From Chryseobacterium sp. BLS98 (GTDB lineage: Bacteria > Bacteroidota > Bacteroidia > Flavobacteriales > Weeksellaceae): a DNA stretch of 64,000 bases. The position numbers and the translations under genes were made by a program. Where the stretch lies: the NCBI RefSeq assembly GCF_001045445.1, contig NZ_LFNF01000002.1, forward strand, positions 620,001-684,000, read 5' to 3'. Positions within the stretch are counted from its first letter, which is position 1; every line of letters begins with the position of its first letter. Below the pieces are notes generated by a model. The model was not told the origin of the DNA. It saw nothing but the letters and a program-made list of their open reading frames with translations, and ran no database searches. Shown here one piece after another: positions 25,311 to 34,055 of this stretch.

Positions 25311-26729
25311 TTATGCTTTCAATCCCAGCTTCTCAGCTTCGGCAATCACAAATTTTTCAGCTTCTTCCTTGTCATTGGGGATCTCACCTTCCAGAATGGC
25401 TTCTTTCACTTTTTCTTTAAGAATCCCGATTTCTTTTCCGGGTTTAAGATTAAACATCTGCATGATTTCTTCTCCGGTAATCGGTGGCTGGAAATTGCGG
25501 ACCTGATCTTTTTCCTCAACTTCTTTGATCTTCACAGCTACATATTCAAAGTTCTTTTTGAACCTGTCCTGTTTTTTAGAGTTTTTGGTTGTGATATCCG
25601 CCTTGCACAGGGTAAAAAGGTCTTCCAGATCTTCACCGGCATCAAAAAGGAGTCTTCTCAGTGCAGAATCTGAAGCATCATCTGTGATCAGAGCAATCGG
25701 CCGTGATGAAAGTTTTACCATTTTCTGAACATATTTCATATCACTTCCCAATGGCAGTTTTAGTCTGTGGAAAAGGGTCTTCACCATTTTTGAGCCTAAA
25801 AACTCATGGCCGTGAAAAGTCCATCCGGTTCCTTCAACAAATTTTTTGGTAGGCGCTTTGCCTATATCATGCAAAAGTGCTGACCACCGTAACCACAAGT
25901 TATCTGTATTTTCAGAGATATTGTCAACTACTTCAAGAGTATGATAGAAATTATCTTTGTGCGTCTGCCCTTCTACCTCTTCTACTCCTTTAAGTTCTAA
26001 CAGTTCAGGAATAATCAGCTTTAAAAGCCCCGTTTCTTCCATTAATCCCAATCCTACAGAAGGTTTTTTAGACATCATGATTTTATTGAATTCCACCATG
26101 ATCCTTTCCATAGAAACAATCTTGATTCTTTCGGCTTCCTGTCTGATCGCATTCAGGGATTTCTCTTCAATTACAAAATTGAGTGTTGAAGCAAAACGAA
26201 CGGCTCTCATCATCCTCAAAGGGTCATCAGAATAGGTTTGGGCAGGTTCCAAAGGAGTTCTTAAAATTCCTTTCTCCAGATCTACAACCCCGTTGAAAGG
26301 GTCAACAAGCTCTCCGAAATTAGCCTTATTCAAAGAAATTGCCATTGCATTGATGGTGAAATCTCTTCTTTTCTGATCATCTTCCAGTGTTCCACCTTCT
26401 ACTTCAGGCTTACGGCTGTTCTCGGTATAGCTTTCTTTTCTGGCCCCTACAAATTCCAGCTCAAGGTCTTTATATTTGATCATGGCCGTCCCATAAGTTT
26501 TGAAGACCGAAACTTTTAATTTAGGATCAATATCCTTTGCTACGGTTTGAGCCAGCTCAATCCCATTTTGCTCCGTCACAAAATCGATATCTGTAGACGC
26601 TGTTCTTTTCATCAAAAGATCGCGGACATATCCACCGACAATATATACCGACTGGCTGTTTTTTTCCGCAGCTTCAGCAATGATCTTGAACAGTTTTAAA
26701 TTTTTATTTTGGGTAAGATTAATTTTCAT
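25311..26729 (-). CDS. cca: CCA tRNA nucleotidyltransferase with HD domain
   Basis: A 472-aa class II polynucleotide polymerase-type enzyme that adds or repairs the 3' CCA of tRNA. The head domain has VGGYVRDLLMKR and the metal-binding TDIDFV. The RNA-binding neck has DPLRMMRAVRFAS. A C-terminal HD phosphohydrolase domain has LLHDIGKA. Flavobacteria often encode this HD-fused form. I see nothing unusual. A strong hairpin follows. Confidence 0.92.
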   Translation of the reverse strand: MKINLTQNKNLKLFKIIAEAAEKNSQSVYIVGGYVRDLLMKRTASTDIDFVTEQNGIELAQTVAKDIDPKLKVSVFKTYGTAMIKYKDLELEFVGARKESYTENSRKPEVEGGTLEDDQKRRDFTINAMAISLNKANFGELVDPFNGVVDLEKGILRTPLEPAQTYSDDPLRMMRAVRFASTLNFVIEEKSLNAIRQEAERIKIVSMERIMVEFNKIMMSKKPSVGLGLMEETGLLKLIIPELLELKGVEEVEGQTHKDNFYHTLEVVDNISENTDNLWLRWSALLHDIGKAPTKKFVEGTGWTFHGHEFLGSKMVKTLFHRLKLPLGSDMKYVQKMVKLSSRPIALITDDASDSALRRLLFDAGEDLEDLFTLCKADITTKNSKKQDRFKKNFEYVAVKIKEVEEKDQVRNFQPPITGEEIMQMFNLKPGKEIGILKEKVKEAILEGEIPNDKEEAEKFVIAEAEKLGLKA

Positions 26730-26769
26730 CGTTATAAATAGATCGTCTTTTTCTAGCTATGCATTTCCA

Positions 26770-27114
26770 TCAATCATAATGGGCGTACATTTTATTAATT
26801 TTTTCATCATCATCAAAGAACATCACTTCTACAGCATGCTTATCCATAATAGATCTGTAGAACAACGCCACCGAATTTACACCTGCCGTTGAGCTTATCA
26901 AATCGAAATGCAGATCAGGAAATTTATCCAGTGCTTTTTTCCAATATTCCCGGACGGCATCTTTGCCTTTCAATGTACTTTCTTTCCCTCCGGTAGCCAT
27001 CACAATCATAGGAGTTGTGATCTCTATATCCTGTGTATAGTGGGACAAGATATCTTCAAGGTCATGGGAATTCCAGGCACGGATCCATTCTTCAGCAAAC
27101 TTCTGGTGGTTCAT
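26770..27114 (-). CDS. NTF2-like (SnoaL-type) protein
   Basis: A 114-aa cone-shaped NTF2 fold protein: WIRAWNSHDLEDILSHYTQDIEI at the start, KGKDAVREYWKKAL in the middle. Such proteins are isomerases, hydrolases or ligand-binding proteins; function cannot be told from sequence. I chose the ATG at 27114 (MNHQKF). A TTG-start form ten codons longer would begin inside a perfect TATCTTTG -7 element (27149-27142) and so could not be on the transcript. Confidence 0.8.
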   Translation of the reverse strand: MNHQKFAEEWIRAWNSHDLEDILSHYTQDIEITTPMIVMATGGKESTLKGKDAVREYWKKALDKFPDLHFDLISSTAGVNSVALFYRSIMDKHAVEVMFFDDDEKINKMYAHYD

Positions 27115-27141
27115 GGCATGTCTTTTATCAGTTGAAGAATG

Positions 27142-27149
27142 CAAAGATA
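27142..27149 (-). promoter_or_regulatory. -7 element (TATCTTTG) that fixes the NTF2-like start
   Basis: Perfect TAnnTTTG on the minus strand, 27 nt upstream of the chosen ATG. The predicted transcript starts downstream of the alternative TTG codon. Confidence 0.5.
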
Positions 27150-27220
27150 GAAATTAAAAAAAAGAAATCCTGCCGATATGTATTGACAAGATTTTAAATT
27201 GAAATATTTAATCCGGGATT

Positions 27221-27769
27221 TTATTCACGAAGAACCTTAATCCTGTTATCGTTCCATATTTTTATCACCGAAGAACCTGAATATTTTGAAACTTTCTCCC
27301 TGTCCTCTTCCACAGCATAATCTACGAGCTTAATGATTTCGGGTGAAATATCAGAAAACTTCAACGGACTTTTATCTCCACTGAAATTGGCCGAAGTGGA
27401 AACTAAAGGTCTGTTCAGCTTTGTAATCAGTTTTTTACAGAAATCGGTTTTAATAAGCCTGATTCCAATACTTCCGTCCTCAGCAAGCAATTCTTTCGGA
27501 AGGCCGCGGGGATTTTCATAAACAATCGTTACCGGCTTTTCACTAATATCAATAATTTCCCACGCCATTTCCGGAACGTCCACAAACTCCTGAAGTCTCT
27601 TTTCAGATTCCACAAGAATAATCATGGATTTGTTTTTTTCTCTTTTTTTGATATCGAAAATCTTATTGACAGCTTCTATATTCGTGGCATCGCAGCCTAT
27701 TCCCCAAATAGTGTCTGTAGGATAAAGAATTGTTCCGCCGGATTTTAGTATTTCGATGATGTTTTCCAT
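27221..27769 (-). CDS. L-threonylcarbamoyladenylate synthase, YrdC/Sua5 type
   Basis: A 182-aa YrdC-domain enzyme that makes threonylcarbamoyl-AMP from threonine, bicarbonate and ATP, the first step of tRNA t6A37 formation. Motifs: YPTDTIWGIGCDA, KKREKNKSMI (the nucleotide-binding KxRxxxK), and STSANFSG. It is the short TsaC-like form, without the Sua5 C-terminal domain. Confidence 0.92.
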   Translation of the reverse strand: MENIIEILKSGGTILYPTDTIWGIGCDATNIEAVNKIFDIKKREKNKSMIILVESEKRLQEFVDVPEMAWEIIDISEKPVTIVYENPRGLPKELLAEDGSIGIRLIKTDFCKKLITKLNRPLVSTSANFSGDKSPLKFSDISPEIIKLVDYAVEEDREKVSKYSGSSVIKIWNDNRIKVLRE

Positions 27770-27872
27770 AATTTTTCAGGTTTTAAACCTGTGTATAAAG
27801 GTAAAGAAATGGTGAATTTCAGCCAAAAAAATATGAGGGTAAAATTTTGGCTTTTACTAAGATATAGTTTTG

Positions 27873-27899
27873 ACTAAAGCCCGTTCCTATTGAATTTAT
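27873..27899. repeat. GCTAAAGCCC-type intergenic element, copy 2
   Basis: GACTAAAGCCCGTTCC followed by TATTGAATTTA closely matches 3921-3947. Upstream, TTTTGGCTTTTACTAAG is a degenerate half of the same element. Confidence 0.5.
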
Positions 27900-27924
27900 A
27901 ATATCATTTAAATCTGATCTGGAT

Positions 27925-28431
27925 TTATTTCAATCCCGGCAGATATCTCTCCTTAATGATATTCAAATGATGATAATTGTGTCCTACAATCAGTTTACCG
28001 ACTGTTTCTGCTGTCAATTCATTTCCATTAGCCGTTCCTATATTCTTCAGGGCAGATGGTTCAAGGCTTTCAATCAGGATTTGGGAAGATTTCCGCACTG
28101 TTTTGTACTCTTCTAATAAAGATTCCAAAGTTCTTTTATTCGCAAAAGAATGGGCAGCATAATCTTCTTCATCAAAACCCGGTAACGCCGCTTTGTCTCC
28201 CCTGGCAAAAACCAGAACTCTGTACTGAAATACTCTTTCGGCATCTGATAGATGCAGCAAAAGCTCTTTCAGGGTCCATTTTCCTTCGGCATAAGCAAAA
28301 AGGGACTGTCCTTCAGTAAGCTCCGAATACAGAGCTATTGTGTTCTCTCCCGATTTTTTTAATTCTTCAATCCAGCTTCCGGAAGGAATCTGATCAAGAT
28401 ATCTTTGTATGTATTTTTGAAAATCTGACAT
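27925..28431 (-). CDS. DinB family protein
   Basis: A 168-aa four-helix-bundle protein of the DinB/YfiT metalloenzyme superfamily. Three histidines are placed as expected for metal binding: KELLLHLSDAE, and GHNYHHLNIIKERYLPG at the C-terminus. Some family members act as thiol-dependent transferases (for example with bacillithiol); here the substrate is unknown. Cytoplasmic, single gene. Confidence 0.85.
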   Translation of the reverse strand: MSDFQKYIQRYLDQIPSGSWIEELKKSGENTIALYSELTEGQSLFAYAEGKWTLKELLLHLSDAERVFQYRVLVFARGDKAALPGFDEEDYAAHSFANKRTLESLLEEYKTVRKSSQILIESLEPSALKNIGTANGNELTAETVGKLIVGHNYHHLNIIKERYLPGLK

Positions 28432-28439
28432 ATTATTTA

Positions 28440-28524
28440 ATTATAAGTGATGAGTAATAAGCAATGAGTGATTATGATTAATATTATAAATGTATTATTT
28501 ATTGTTGACTATTCACTTTTAATT
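28440..28524. repeat. stop-abutting low-complexity intergenic element, copy B
   Basis: Words such as AAGTGATGAGTAATAAGCAA and ATTGTTGACTATTCACTTTT lie back-to-back, with stop trinucleotides in all frames. The last 17 nt (28508-28524) recur inverted and perfect at 40112-40128. The element overlaps the stop codon of the minus-strand acetyltransferase. Confidence 0.55.
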
Positions 28525-28971
28525 CTCTCTGTTCGTCCATTCATAAAAATTCACAGAATTATAGAGCTCAAAGCCACATGCGGGATAAAGCTGATTTCCT
28601 ACATCATTGCTTTTTCCGGTTTCGAGAAGGACTCCACAGGCATTGGATGATCTGCAGAGGTTTTTTGCTTCTTCAATCAGCTCTTTGGAGTAACCTTTTC
28701 CCCGGTGGTTTTGATTGACGTAGAGATCGTTCAACAACCAGTAACGCTGCATTCTTGTAGATGAAAATATAGGGTACAGCTGAACAAATCCCGTCAGTTG
28801 GCCATCATTTTCTGCTACAAAAATTTCAGAATCTTTATGCTCTATTCTTTCTCTGAGAAAGTGTTCAGCAGAAGGAATATCGGATTCTTTGTGATAAAAA
28901 ATCCTGTATTGGTCGAATAGTTCTGCTAATTGATTTAAATCCTCAAGCGTAGCTTTTCTAGTATTTTTCAT
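28519..28971 (-). CDS. GNAT family N-acetyltransferase
   Basis: A 150-aa GNAT-fold protein. The acetyl-CoA pyrophosphate-binding motif is NQNHRGKGYSKELIEEA; the C-terminal YPACGFELYNSVNFYEW matches the family end. Substrate unknown. I chose the ATG at 28971, 5 nt after the stop of the upstream gene; an ATG 48 nt further upstream would overlap that gene by 43 nt. Probably co-transcribed with the NTF2-like secreted protein. Confidence 0.85.
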   Translation of the reverse strand: MKNTRKATLEDLNQLAELFDQYRIFYHKESDIPSAEHFLRERIEHKDSEIFVAENDGQLTGFVQLYPIFSSTRMQRYWLLNDLYVNQNHRGKGYSKELIEEAKNLCRSSNACGVLLETGKSNDVGNQLYPACGFELYNSVNFYEWTNREN

Positions 28972-28976
28972 ATTGA

Positions 28977-29459
28977 TTATAAATGATGATCGTAGCTCAG
29001 TACCCTTTTCATTTTCCATTGCTTATCCTCCAAAACCCATAAAATATTAAATTTTGCACGGCTTCCCTGAACCCATTTTCCATTGGAAAATTCGAAAAAC
29101 TCATGTTCCCCTTCCTGTACAAAGGCATACAGCACATTATTGTTGTATAAAGGATACACTTTCATGCTGTTGGGAACAAGATCCCGTCTTACTTTATTGG
29201 GACCTCCGCAGATATTGTTTTTAATGGAAGCGGTAAAGGCTTTTTCTCCAGAAGTAATTCCGCCTTTATCATGATAAAATTCCAGGTCATTACTGACTAT
29301 GGATTTATAATGAGAAAGATCGCATTTATTGAATCCTATGTCGAATATCAGGCTGTCCAGTTTCTTGGCTGTTTTATACAATTCATCGGTAGTTTTTACC
29401 TGGGAATATGTAATCTGACTGAAAAAACTTAAGATCAGAAAAAACAAAATCTTTCTCAT
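28977..29459 (-). CDS. secreted NTF2-like / DUF4440-type protein
   Basis: A 160-aa protein with a signal peptide (LFFLILSFFSQITYSQ) and an NTF2-like domain: NDLEFYHDKGGITSGEKAF, then WVLEDKQWKMKRVLSYDHH at the C-terminus, the usual pattern of DUF4440-like proteins. Likely periplasmic. Function unknown. It follows the cystathionine gamma-synthase gene by 19 nt. Confidence 0.8.
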   Translation of the reverse strand: MRKILFFLILSFFSQITYSQVKTTDELYKTAKKLDSLIFDIGFNKCDLSHYKSIVSNDLEFYHDKGGITSGEKAFTASIKNNICGGPNKVRRDLVPNSMKVYPLYNNNVLYAFVQEGEHEFFEFSNGKWVQGSRAKFNILWVLEDKQWKMKRVLSYDHHL

Positions 29460-29478
29460 TATTATTTATTTTAAAGGG

Positions 29479-30618
29479 TTAAGAAAAAGCTCTTTCAAGG
29501 TCTGCTATAAGATCTTCTGCATCTTCAATACCAACGCTTAAGCGAACCAAATCGTCTGTAATACCCAATTCTTCACGTTTATCAGCAGGAATGGAAGCAT
29601 GTGTCATTAATGCAGGATGATTGGCTAAAGATTCAACCCCGCCTAAAGATTCTGCCAAAGTAAAAACCTTTACTTTTTCAAGGAATTTAACAGCATCTTC
29701 TTTTTTTCCTGATTTGAAGGTGAAAGAAACCATTCCTCCAGGCTCTTTCATCTGGGATTTGGCAAGTTCATACTGAGGATGGGATTCTAACCCCGGATAG
29801 ATTACCCTGTCTACTGCAGGATGGGTTTCAAGATATTTGGCCACAGCAAGTCCGTTATCTGAATGGCGCTGCATTCTTAATGCCAAAGTTTTGATCCCTC
29901 TTAAAACAAGGTAAGAATCGTGAGGTCCCAGGATACCACCACTTGCAAACTGGATAAAATGAAGCTTTTCTCCTAATTCAGCATCTTTTGCAATTAATGC
30001 TCCGGCAATCACATCAGAATGTCCACCAAGATATTTGGTAGCCGAGTGCATTACGATATCTGCTCCAAGGTCAATAGGTCTCTGGATGTATGGCGTTGCA
30101 AAAGTATTATCAACAGCAACCAGAATACCTTTTCCTTTGGCTATTTCAACTACTGCTTTAATGTCTACCAGCTTCATCAATGGGTTGGTTGGGGTTTCTA
30201 ACCAGATCAGTTTGGTTTTGTCCGTAATAACGTCAGCAACTTTGGAAACATCATCAAAATTCACGAACGTAAATTTCAGCTGGTATTTTTCAAAAAGCCT
30301 GGTAAACATTCTGTAAGTACCTCCATAAAGATCATCTACAGCTACTACCTCATCACCTGGATTCAATAATTTCAAAACACAGTCGATGGCCGCAAGTCCT
30401 GACCCGAAAGCCAAACCTCTTGCCCCATTTTCAATACTTGCCAGAGAGTCTTCCAATGCCTGTCTTGTAGGATTGGCTGCTCTTGAGTATTCGTATCCGG
30501 AATGTACTCCCGGACTTTTCTGTGCAAATGTAGACGTTAAAAATACAGGAACATTTACAGAACCTGTTGCAGACTCGTGGTGCTGCCCTCCGTGAATTAC
30601 TTTTGTATTAAAATTCAT
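29479..30618 (-). CDS. cystathionine gamma-synthase / trans-sulfuration PLP enzyme
   Basis: A 379-aa Cys/Met-metabolism PLP enzyme. Motifs: GYEYSRAANPTR (tyrosine contacting PLP), SGLAAID, DDLYGGTYR, VDNTFATPY and SATKYLGGHSD with the Schiff-base Lys195. Family members condense O-acyl-homoserine with cysteine or cleave cystathionine; gamma-synthase and gamma-lyase are hard to separate by sequence, and I lean to gamma-synthase by overall similarity. Cytoplasmic. Confidence 0.88.
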   Translation of the reverse strand: MNFNTKVIHGGQHHESATGSVNVPVFLTSTFAQKSPGVHSGYEYSRAANPTRQALEDSLASIENGARGLAFGSGLAAIDCVLKLLNPGDEVVAVDDLYGGTYRMFTRLFEKYQLKFTFVNFDDVSKVADVITDKTKLIWLETPTNPLMKLVDIKAVVEIAKGKGILVAVDNTFATPYIQRPIDLGADIVMHSATKYLGGHSDVIAGALIAKDAELGEKLHFIQFASGGILGPHDSYLVLRGIKTLALRMQRHSDNGLAVAKYLETHPAVDRVIYPGLESHPQYELAKSQMKEPGGMVSFTFKSGKKEDAVKFLEKVKVFTLAESLGGVESLANHPALMTHASIPADKREELGITDDLVRLSVGIEDAEDLIADLERAFS

Positions 30619-30633
30619 ACTATTTTTTATTTT

Positions 30634-31194
30634 TTATAAGCCTGCCATGAAAAAGTCAAGGCTCTTTGAAATGTTATCAGATTTTCTTTTCACCTCTAGC
30701 TTTCCGTTAAAAGCATAGGCCACAACATCTATCTCTTCCGGAAGTTTATCAGGAACAGTCGTTGTAAATGAAACCAGATATTCACTGTTTTCATACCGAT
30801 CTTTGCCTGTCTCCTTAAGCTCTTCAAACTTTCCGTTGATCCTGAGAATGATTTTCTTCAGGGAATCATCTATATAAGCAATATCCGAGCCGTTTCCTTT
30901 AATGAAATCATCCATACTGGGAACAAGCTCCATGACAGATTCACCTTCCATATCATGTGGATGGAGACTTCCTTTTAACAGGGCTGCCGGAATATCTTTC
31001 TCTTTAAATAAAGCGACATCCAATGCAGCATTTTCGGGATTTTTTTCTGTTTCTGAAGTTGCTGCGGTTTCAGCAGCTGGGAGTTTATCTGCCTGAATGG
31101 CAGCGTCAGAGGTTTTTGTTTCCTTTACCTCAGTTTTTTTATTGCAAGATGCCAACAATACCATTGTACCGATAAGTAAAAGTGTTGTCTTCAT
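30634..31194 (-). CDS. unknown lipoprotein
   Basis: A 186-aa lipoprotein (lipobox VLLASC, Cys17) with an Ala/Glu/Thr/Lys-rich linker (about 20-60) before a compact domain containing GSLHPHDMEGES, FIKGNGSDIAYID and YAFNGKLEVKRK. No family recognised. It lies 27 nt downstream of gldC and 15 nt upstream of the trans-sulfuration gene, so it may be part of the gldC transcript. Confidence 0.7.
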   Translation of the reverse strand: MKTTLLLIGTMVLLASCNKKTEVKETKTSDAAIQADKLPAAETAATSETEKNPENAALDVALFKEKDIPAALLKGSLHPHDMEGESVMELVPSMDDFIKGNGSDIAYIDDSLKKIILRINGKFEELKETGKDRYENSEYLVSFTTTVPDKLPEEIDVVAYAFNGKLEVKRKSDNISKSLDFFMAGL

Positions 31195-31221
31195 AGTATT
31201 TTGTGATTGGTGTAGTGGGTT

Positions 31222-31548
31222 TTACATTTTTATCGCAGATTTCACAGCAAATTCTTCTGCAATCTCCTCAAGCCACTGTGCAACATCTTCCTCTCCGGTT
31301 GCTCTCTGGTAAGTATTGCCTAAAGATACGAGGATCTGGTGAATGAACATTTTCATCTGATCTACCGGCATTTCTTTTGTCCAAAGATCAATTCTTAGAG
31401 CCTCCATTGCTTTGTCGTCCCAAACCGAGATCATGGTAGCTTTTGTTTCTTCCTTTTCCACACCACCGTCCTGAGCGTTCCATGTAATATTTTCAGGAAT
31501 GTGGTTCTCATCCAGCTCTACATCTATTGTAATCTGAGTTTTTCTCAT
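31222..31548 (-). CDS. gldC: gliding motility protein GldC
   Basis: A 108-aa GldC: RKTQITIDVELDENHIPENI at the start and a helical C-terminus with QILVSLGNTYQRATGEED. GldC is a small cytoplasmic protein that helps gliding in Flavobacterium; its biochemical role is unclear, and many Chryseobacterium-type bacteria keep gld genes for T9SS function. A -7 element (31576-31569) precedes it by 20 nt, and gldB upstream has its own terminator, so gldC is probably a separate transcription unit. Confidence 0.93.
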   Translation of the reverse strand: MRKTQITIDVELDENHIPENITWNAQDGGVEKEETKATMISVWDDKAMEALRIDLWTKEMPVDQMKMFIHQILVSLGNTYQRATGEEDVAQWLEEIAEEFAVKSAIKM

Positions 31549-31568
31549 ATCAATCTAAAATTTTTCCG

Positions 31569-31576
31569 CAAAGTTA
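31569..31576 (-). promoter_or_regulatory. -7 element of gldC (TAACTTTG)
   Basis: TAnnTTTG match on the minus strand, 20 nt upstream of the gldC ATG and downstream of the gldB terminator. Confidence 0.45.
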
Positions 31577-31647
31577 ATACTTCTTCAGCTTATCTAAAAT
31601 TTCTGTGGAGCTTCTTCATCATGAAACAGGGTATTAAATTAAAAAAA

Positions 31648-31675
31648 ATAACTCTCAAATTGCTTTGAAAGTTAT
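31648..31675 (-). terminator. intrinsic terminator of gldB
   Basis: ATAACTCTCAAA (31648-31659) pairs with TTTGAAAGTTAT (31664-31675) with one mismatch; on the minus strand it is followed by a run of Ts. Confidence 0.8.
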
Positions 31676-31690
31676 CATTTATTTTAACTA

Positions 31691-32674
31691 TTATGGTGTT
31701 TTAGGTTTATATACCGCTTCATTAAAGATAGTGGTAGCATCCAGCTTTAAGAAATCAACCAGTTTTGTTTCCGGTTTTTGCCTGAAATAGGCTTTACAAA
31801 TTTGCCAGCCTGTAAAAATTCCAATCTGGGGAGAAGACTCATTATCGATTTCCGTATAGAATTTTGAGAACGGGCCGGGAGAAATAAAACGCTCCACCAG
31901 CCTTGGATCGTCCCCGAAAATCAGGTTGCTTTCCACAAAATAATTCCAGATATTGGCTTCATTGGCAACAGCCCAGTCGTACTGCTTCTTGGTATAATTC
32001 ATTTTCAGATAATCTGGCGTATCGGGAAGAAAGGCATCCTGCAGCATCATGATTTTTCCGTTCAGAATAATTTTATCAATAAATTTCTGATGATCCGGGG
32101 ACTCCATTACAATATTTTCAGCAAAGATCTGGGAAACTTTGGGAACAATATTTTGAGGATTCATTGATTTTTGAAAATACAGTTCCAATCCTTTATAATT
32201 GGCATTTCCATCGCCCATAAATCCGGTGATATCTATAAAAAGAAGGTTTCCTTTGGAATCGTAAAAAATAGGATCCTGAACCATCTGAAGTGCCGATGAG
32301 AAAAGGTAAACCTTAGGACTTTTAAATTGCGGGAAGTAATATTTGATATGAGAGAATAAATCCTGAAGTTCTTTCTGAAGCTTTGCCTGATCTATTTTAC
32401 CGGCAGCTTCTTTGTAAATCTTTATTTCTTCGGCATCAGCCCTTCTTTTTCCAAAATCCGCATCAGAAACCGTTCCCTGGAACCATGGAAATTTAGCCTT
32501 AAACTGATCCAAAGGGACATTCTGATCATAAAATTCTTTGGAAATATCTGTTACCTCAACTTTTTCAGCAGGAGCTTTTACTTCTACTTTCCATGGGTTC
32601 TCCGGTTCTTTTTTGCAGGAATCCAAAGCGAGAACTAAAATGGAAGAAAGCGCAATAATTCTAAAAATCTTCAT
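31691..32674 (-). CDS. gldB: gliding motility lipoprotein GldB
   Basis: A 327-aa lipoprotein (lipobox ALDSC, Cys20). The protein follows the GldB pattern: VPLDQFKAKFPWFQGTVSD near residue 55, then LFIDITGFMGDGNANYKGLELY and WAVANEANIWNYFVESNLIF. GldB is required for gliding and T9SS-linked surface traits in Flavobacterium. It is divergent from the LRR-like gene and has its own -7 element 25 nt upstream and its own terminator. Confidence 0.92.
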   Translation of the reverse strand: MKIFRIIALSSILVLALDSCKKEPENPWKVEVKAPAEKVEVTDISKEFYDQNVPLDQFKAKFPWFQGTVSDADFGKRRADAEEIKIYKEAAGKIDQAKLQKELQDLFSHIKYYFPQFKSPKVYLFSSALQMVQDPIFYDSKGNLLFIDITGFMGDGNANYKGLELYFQKSMNPQNIVPKVSQIFAENIVMESPDHQKFIDKIILNGKIMMLQDAFLPDTPDYLKMNYTKKQYDWAVANEANIWNYFVESNLIFGDDPRLVERFISPGPFSKFYTEIDNESSPQIGIFTGWQICKAYFRQKPETKLVDFLKLDATTIFNEAVYKPKTP

Positions 32675-32699
32675 TATTTTTACATGAAATTTAAGTGAA

Positions 32700-32707
32700 C
32701 AAAAATA
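32700..32707 (-). promoter_or_regulatory. -7 element of gldB (TATTTTTG)
   Basis: TAnnTTTG on the minus strand, 25 nt upstream of the gldB ATG. Confidence 0.4.
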
Positions 32708-32726
32708 AGGATTAAAAACACAATGA

Positions 32727-33368
32727 ATGATGAAAATTAAAATATTTACAACATTAAGCCTTATTATTTCAGGATTTTCTCTGTTCTATGCCCAAAAAAT
32801 TAATTTTAAAGATCAAAACTTTGAAAAAGCAGTTCTTGAAAATTTTGACGTTAATAAGAACGGCTCACTGGAAAAGCTGGAAGCAGATATGGTTACCAAT
32901 CTGTTCCTTGTTCAGAAAGGCATTACAGCGGCGGATGATGTGCTCCTTTTCAGCAATGCGAAGGTGATCGTGCTTGATGATAACACTATTTCCAGCGTCT
33001 CTCTTACCGGTCTGCCACAACTTGAACTGTTTTCGTGTACGGGATGCAAGATGATTTCTTTCAAGGCGGAAGGTCTTAAAAACCTAGCTTCTTTATATCT
33101 GGATAATAATGTTCTGGAAGCTTTTTCACTAAAGGAAATTCCCAAAATTGACCAATTAACATTATCTTTAAATCAGTTAAAAACAATTGACATCACTCCG
33201 CTCAAAAATTTAAGAAAATTAAACGTCGAACATAATAAGATCCAGAAACTTGATATTTCCCAAAATTCATCACTTCAAACGCTGAATGTAGGTGGAAATC
33301 CTATGAAGGAAGCTGATATTAAGAAGGGAACGAAAACTGATGTCACTGTTTTCGGATTTGAACAATAA
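32727..33368 (+). CDS. secreted leucine-rich-repeat-like protein
   Basis: A 213-aa protein with a signal peptide (TLSLIISGFSLFYAQ). An EF-hand-like loop DVNKNGSLEKLE (about residues 40-51) comes first. Irregular leucine-rich repeats follow, for example LASLYLDNNVLEAFSL, DQLTLSLNQLKTIDITPL and LRKLNVEHNKIQKLDI. Probably secreted and protein-binding; role unknown. Start codon could be either of two adjacent ATGs. It is followed 8 nt later by an acetyltransferase gene. Confidence 0.8.
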   Translation: MMKIKIFTTLSLIISGFSLFYAQKINFKDQNFEKAVLENFDVNKNGSLEKLEADMVTNLFLVQKGITAADDVLLFSNAKVIVLDDNTISSVSLTGLPQLELFSCTGCKMISFKAEGLKNLASLYLDNNVLEAFSLKEIPKIDQLTLSLNQLKTIDITPLKNLRKLNVEHNKIQKLDISQNSSLQTLNVGGNPMKEADIKKGTKTDVTVFGFEQ

Positions 33369-33376
33369 CCCATGCT

Positions 33377-33904
33377 ATGAAACTAGAAACAGAAAGATTA
33401 ATCCTCAGAAAATTGGAAGAAACAGATGTAGAACGCATGTTTCTGCTGGATTCTAACCCTGAAGTCATGAAATACATTGGTGTTCCGGTACTCACGGAAC
33501 CAAATCAATCATTAAACGTTATCCGAATGATTCGGAAGCAGTATGAAGAAAACGGAACAGGAAGGCTGGCCGTGGTTGAAAAGGAAACCGGACTTCTGAT
33601 CGGCTGGAGCGGCCTGAAATTATTGACCGAAGAGATCAACGGTTATAAAAATGTACTTGATCTCGGCTATCGCTATCTACCTGAATCATGGGGAAAAGGT
33701 TATGCCCTGGAAGCTGCGAAAGCATCTCTGGAACTGGGTTTTCATCAGATGAAAGCCGAAGTGATCTATGCTCATGCCCATTCGGAAAATGAAGGTTCCA
33801 ACCATATTTTAAAGAAATTAGGCTTTGAGAAAACCAGCGAATTCACAGAACCCGATGGCATCTGTAACTGGTATGAGCTAAAACGTGAAAAATATCTTCA
33901 ATAA
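33377..33904 (+). CDS. GNAT family N-acetyltransferase, RimJ/RimL-like
   Basis: A 175-aa protein of the RimJ/RimL type: LETERLILRKLEETDVERMF at the start, LGYRYLPESWGKGYALEAAKA as the acetyl-CoA-binding motif, and SENEGSNHILKKLGFEKT. Substrate unknown. Co-directional with and 8 nt downstream of the LRR-like gene. Confidence 0.88.
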   Translation: MKLETERLILRKLEETDVERMFLLDSNPEVMKYIGVPVLTEPNQSLNVIRMIRKQYEENGTGRLAVVEKETGLLIGWSGLKLLTEEINGYKNVLDLGYRYLPESWGKGYALEAAKASLELGFHQMKAEVIYAHAHSENEGSNHILKKLGFEKTSEFTEPDGICNWYELKREKYLQ

Positions 33905-33937
33905 CACAAAAAACCTGTAATTTTGAATTTTCTTTGA

Positions 33938-34051
33938 CGTCTGAAAATTCCTAAAGTTAAAGGAATAGATGTAAAGATGGTAAAAGACGGATTAAAATAT
34001 AAAAAAGGGACAAAATTCCCTAAAGAATTTGAAAATAGACTAAAAAAATAA
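33938..34051 (+). pseudogene. short coding-like remnant before nadE
   Basis: An open frame from 33938 to the TAA at 34049-34051 reads with good amino-acid character (PKVKGIDVKMVKDGLKYKKG, then TKFPKEFENRLKK). An internal ATG at 33977 would give a 24-aa peptide. It looks like the 3' tail of a lost gene, or a very small ORF; no family recognised. Confidence 0.3.
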
Positions 34052-34055
34052 ATAA

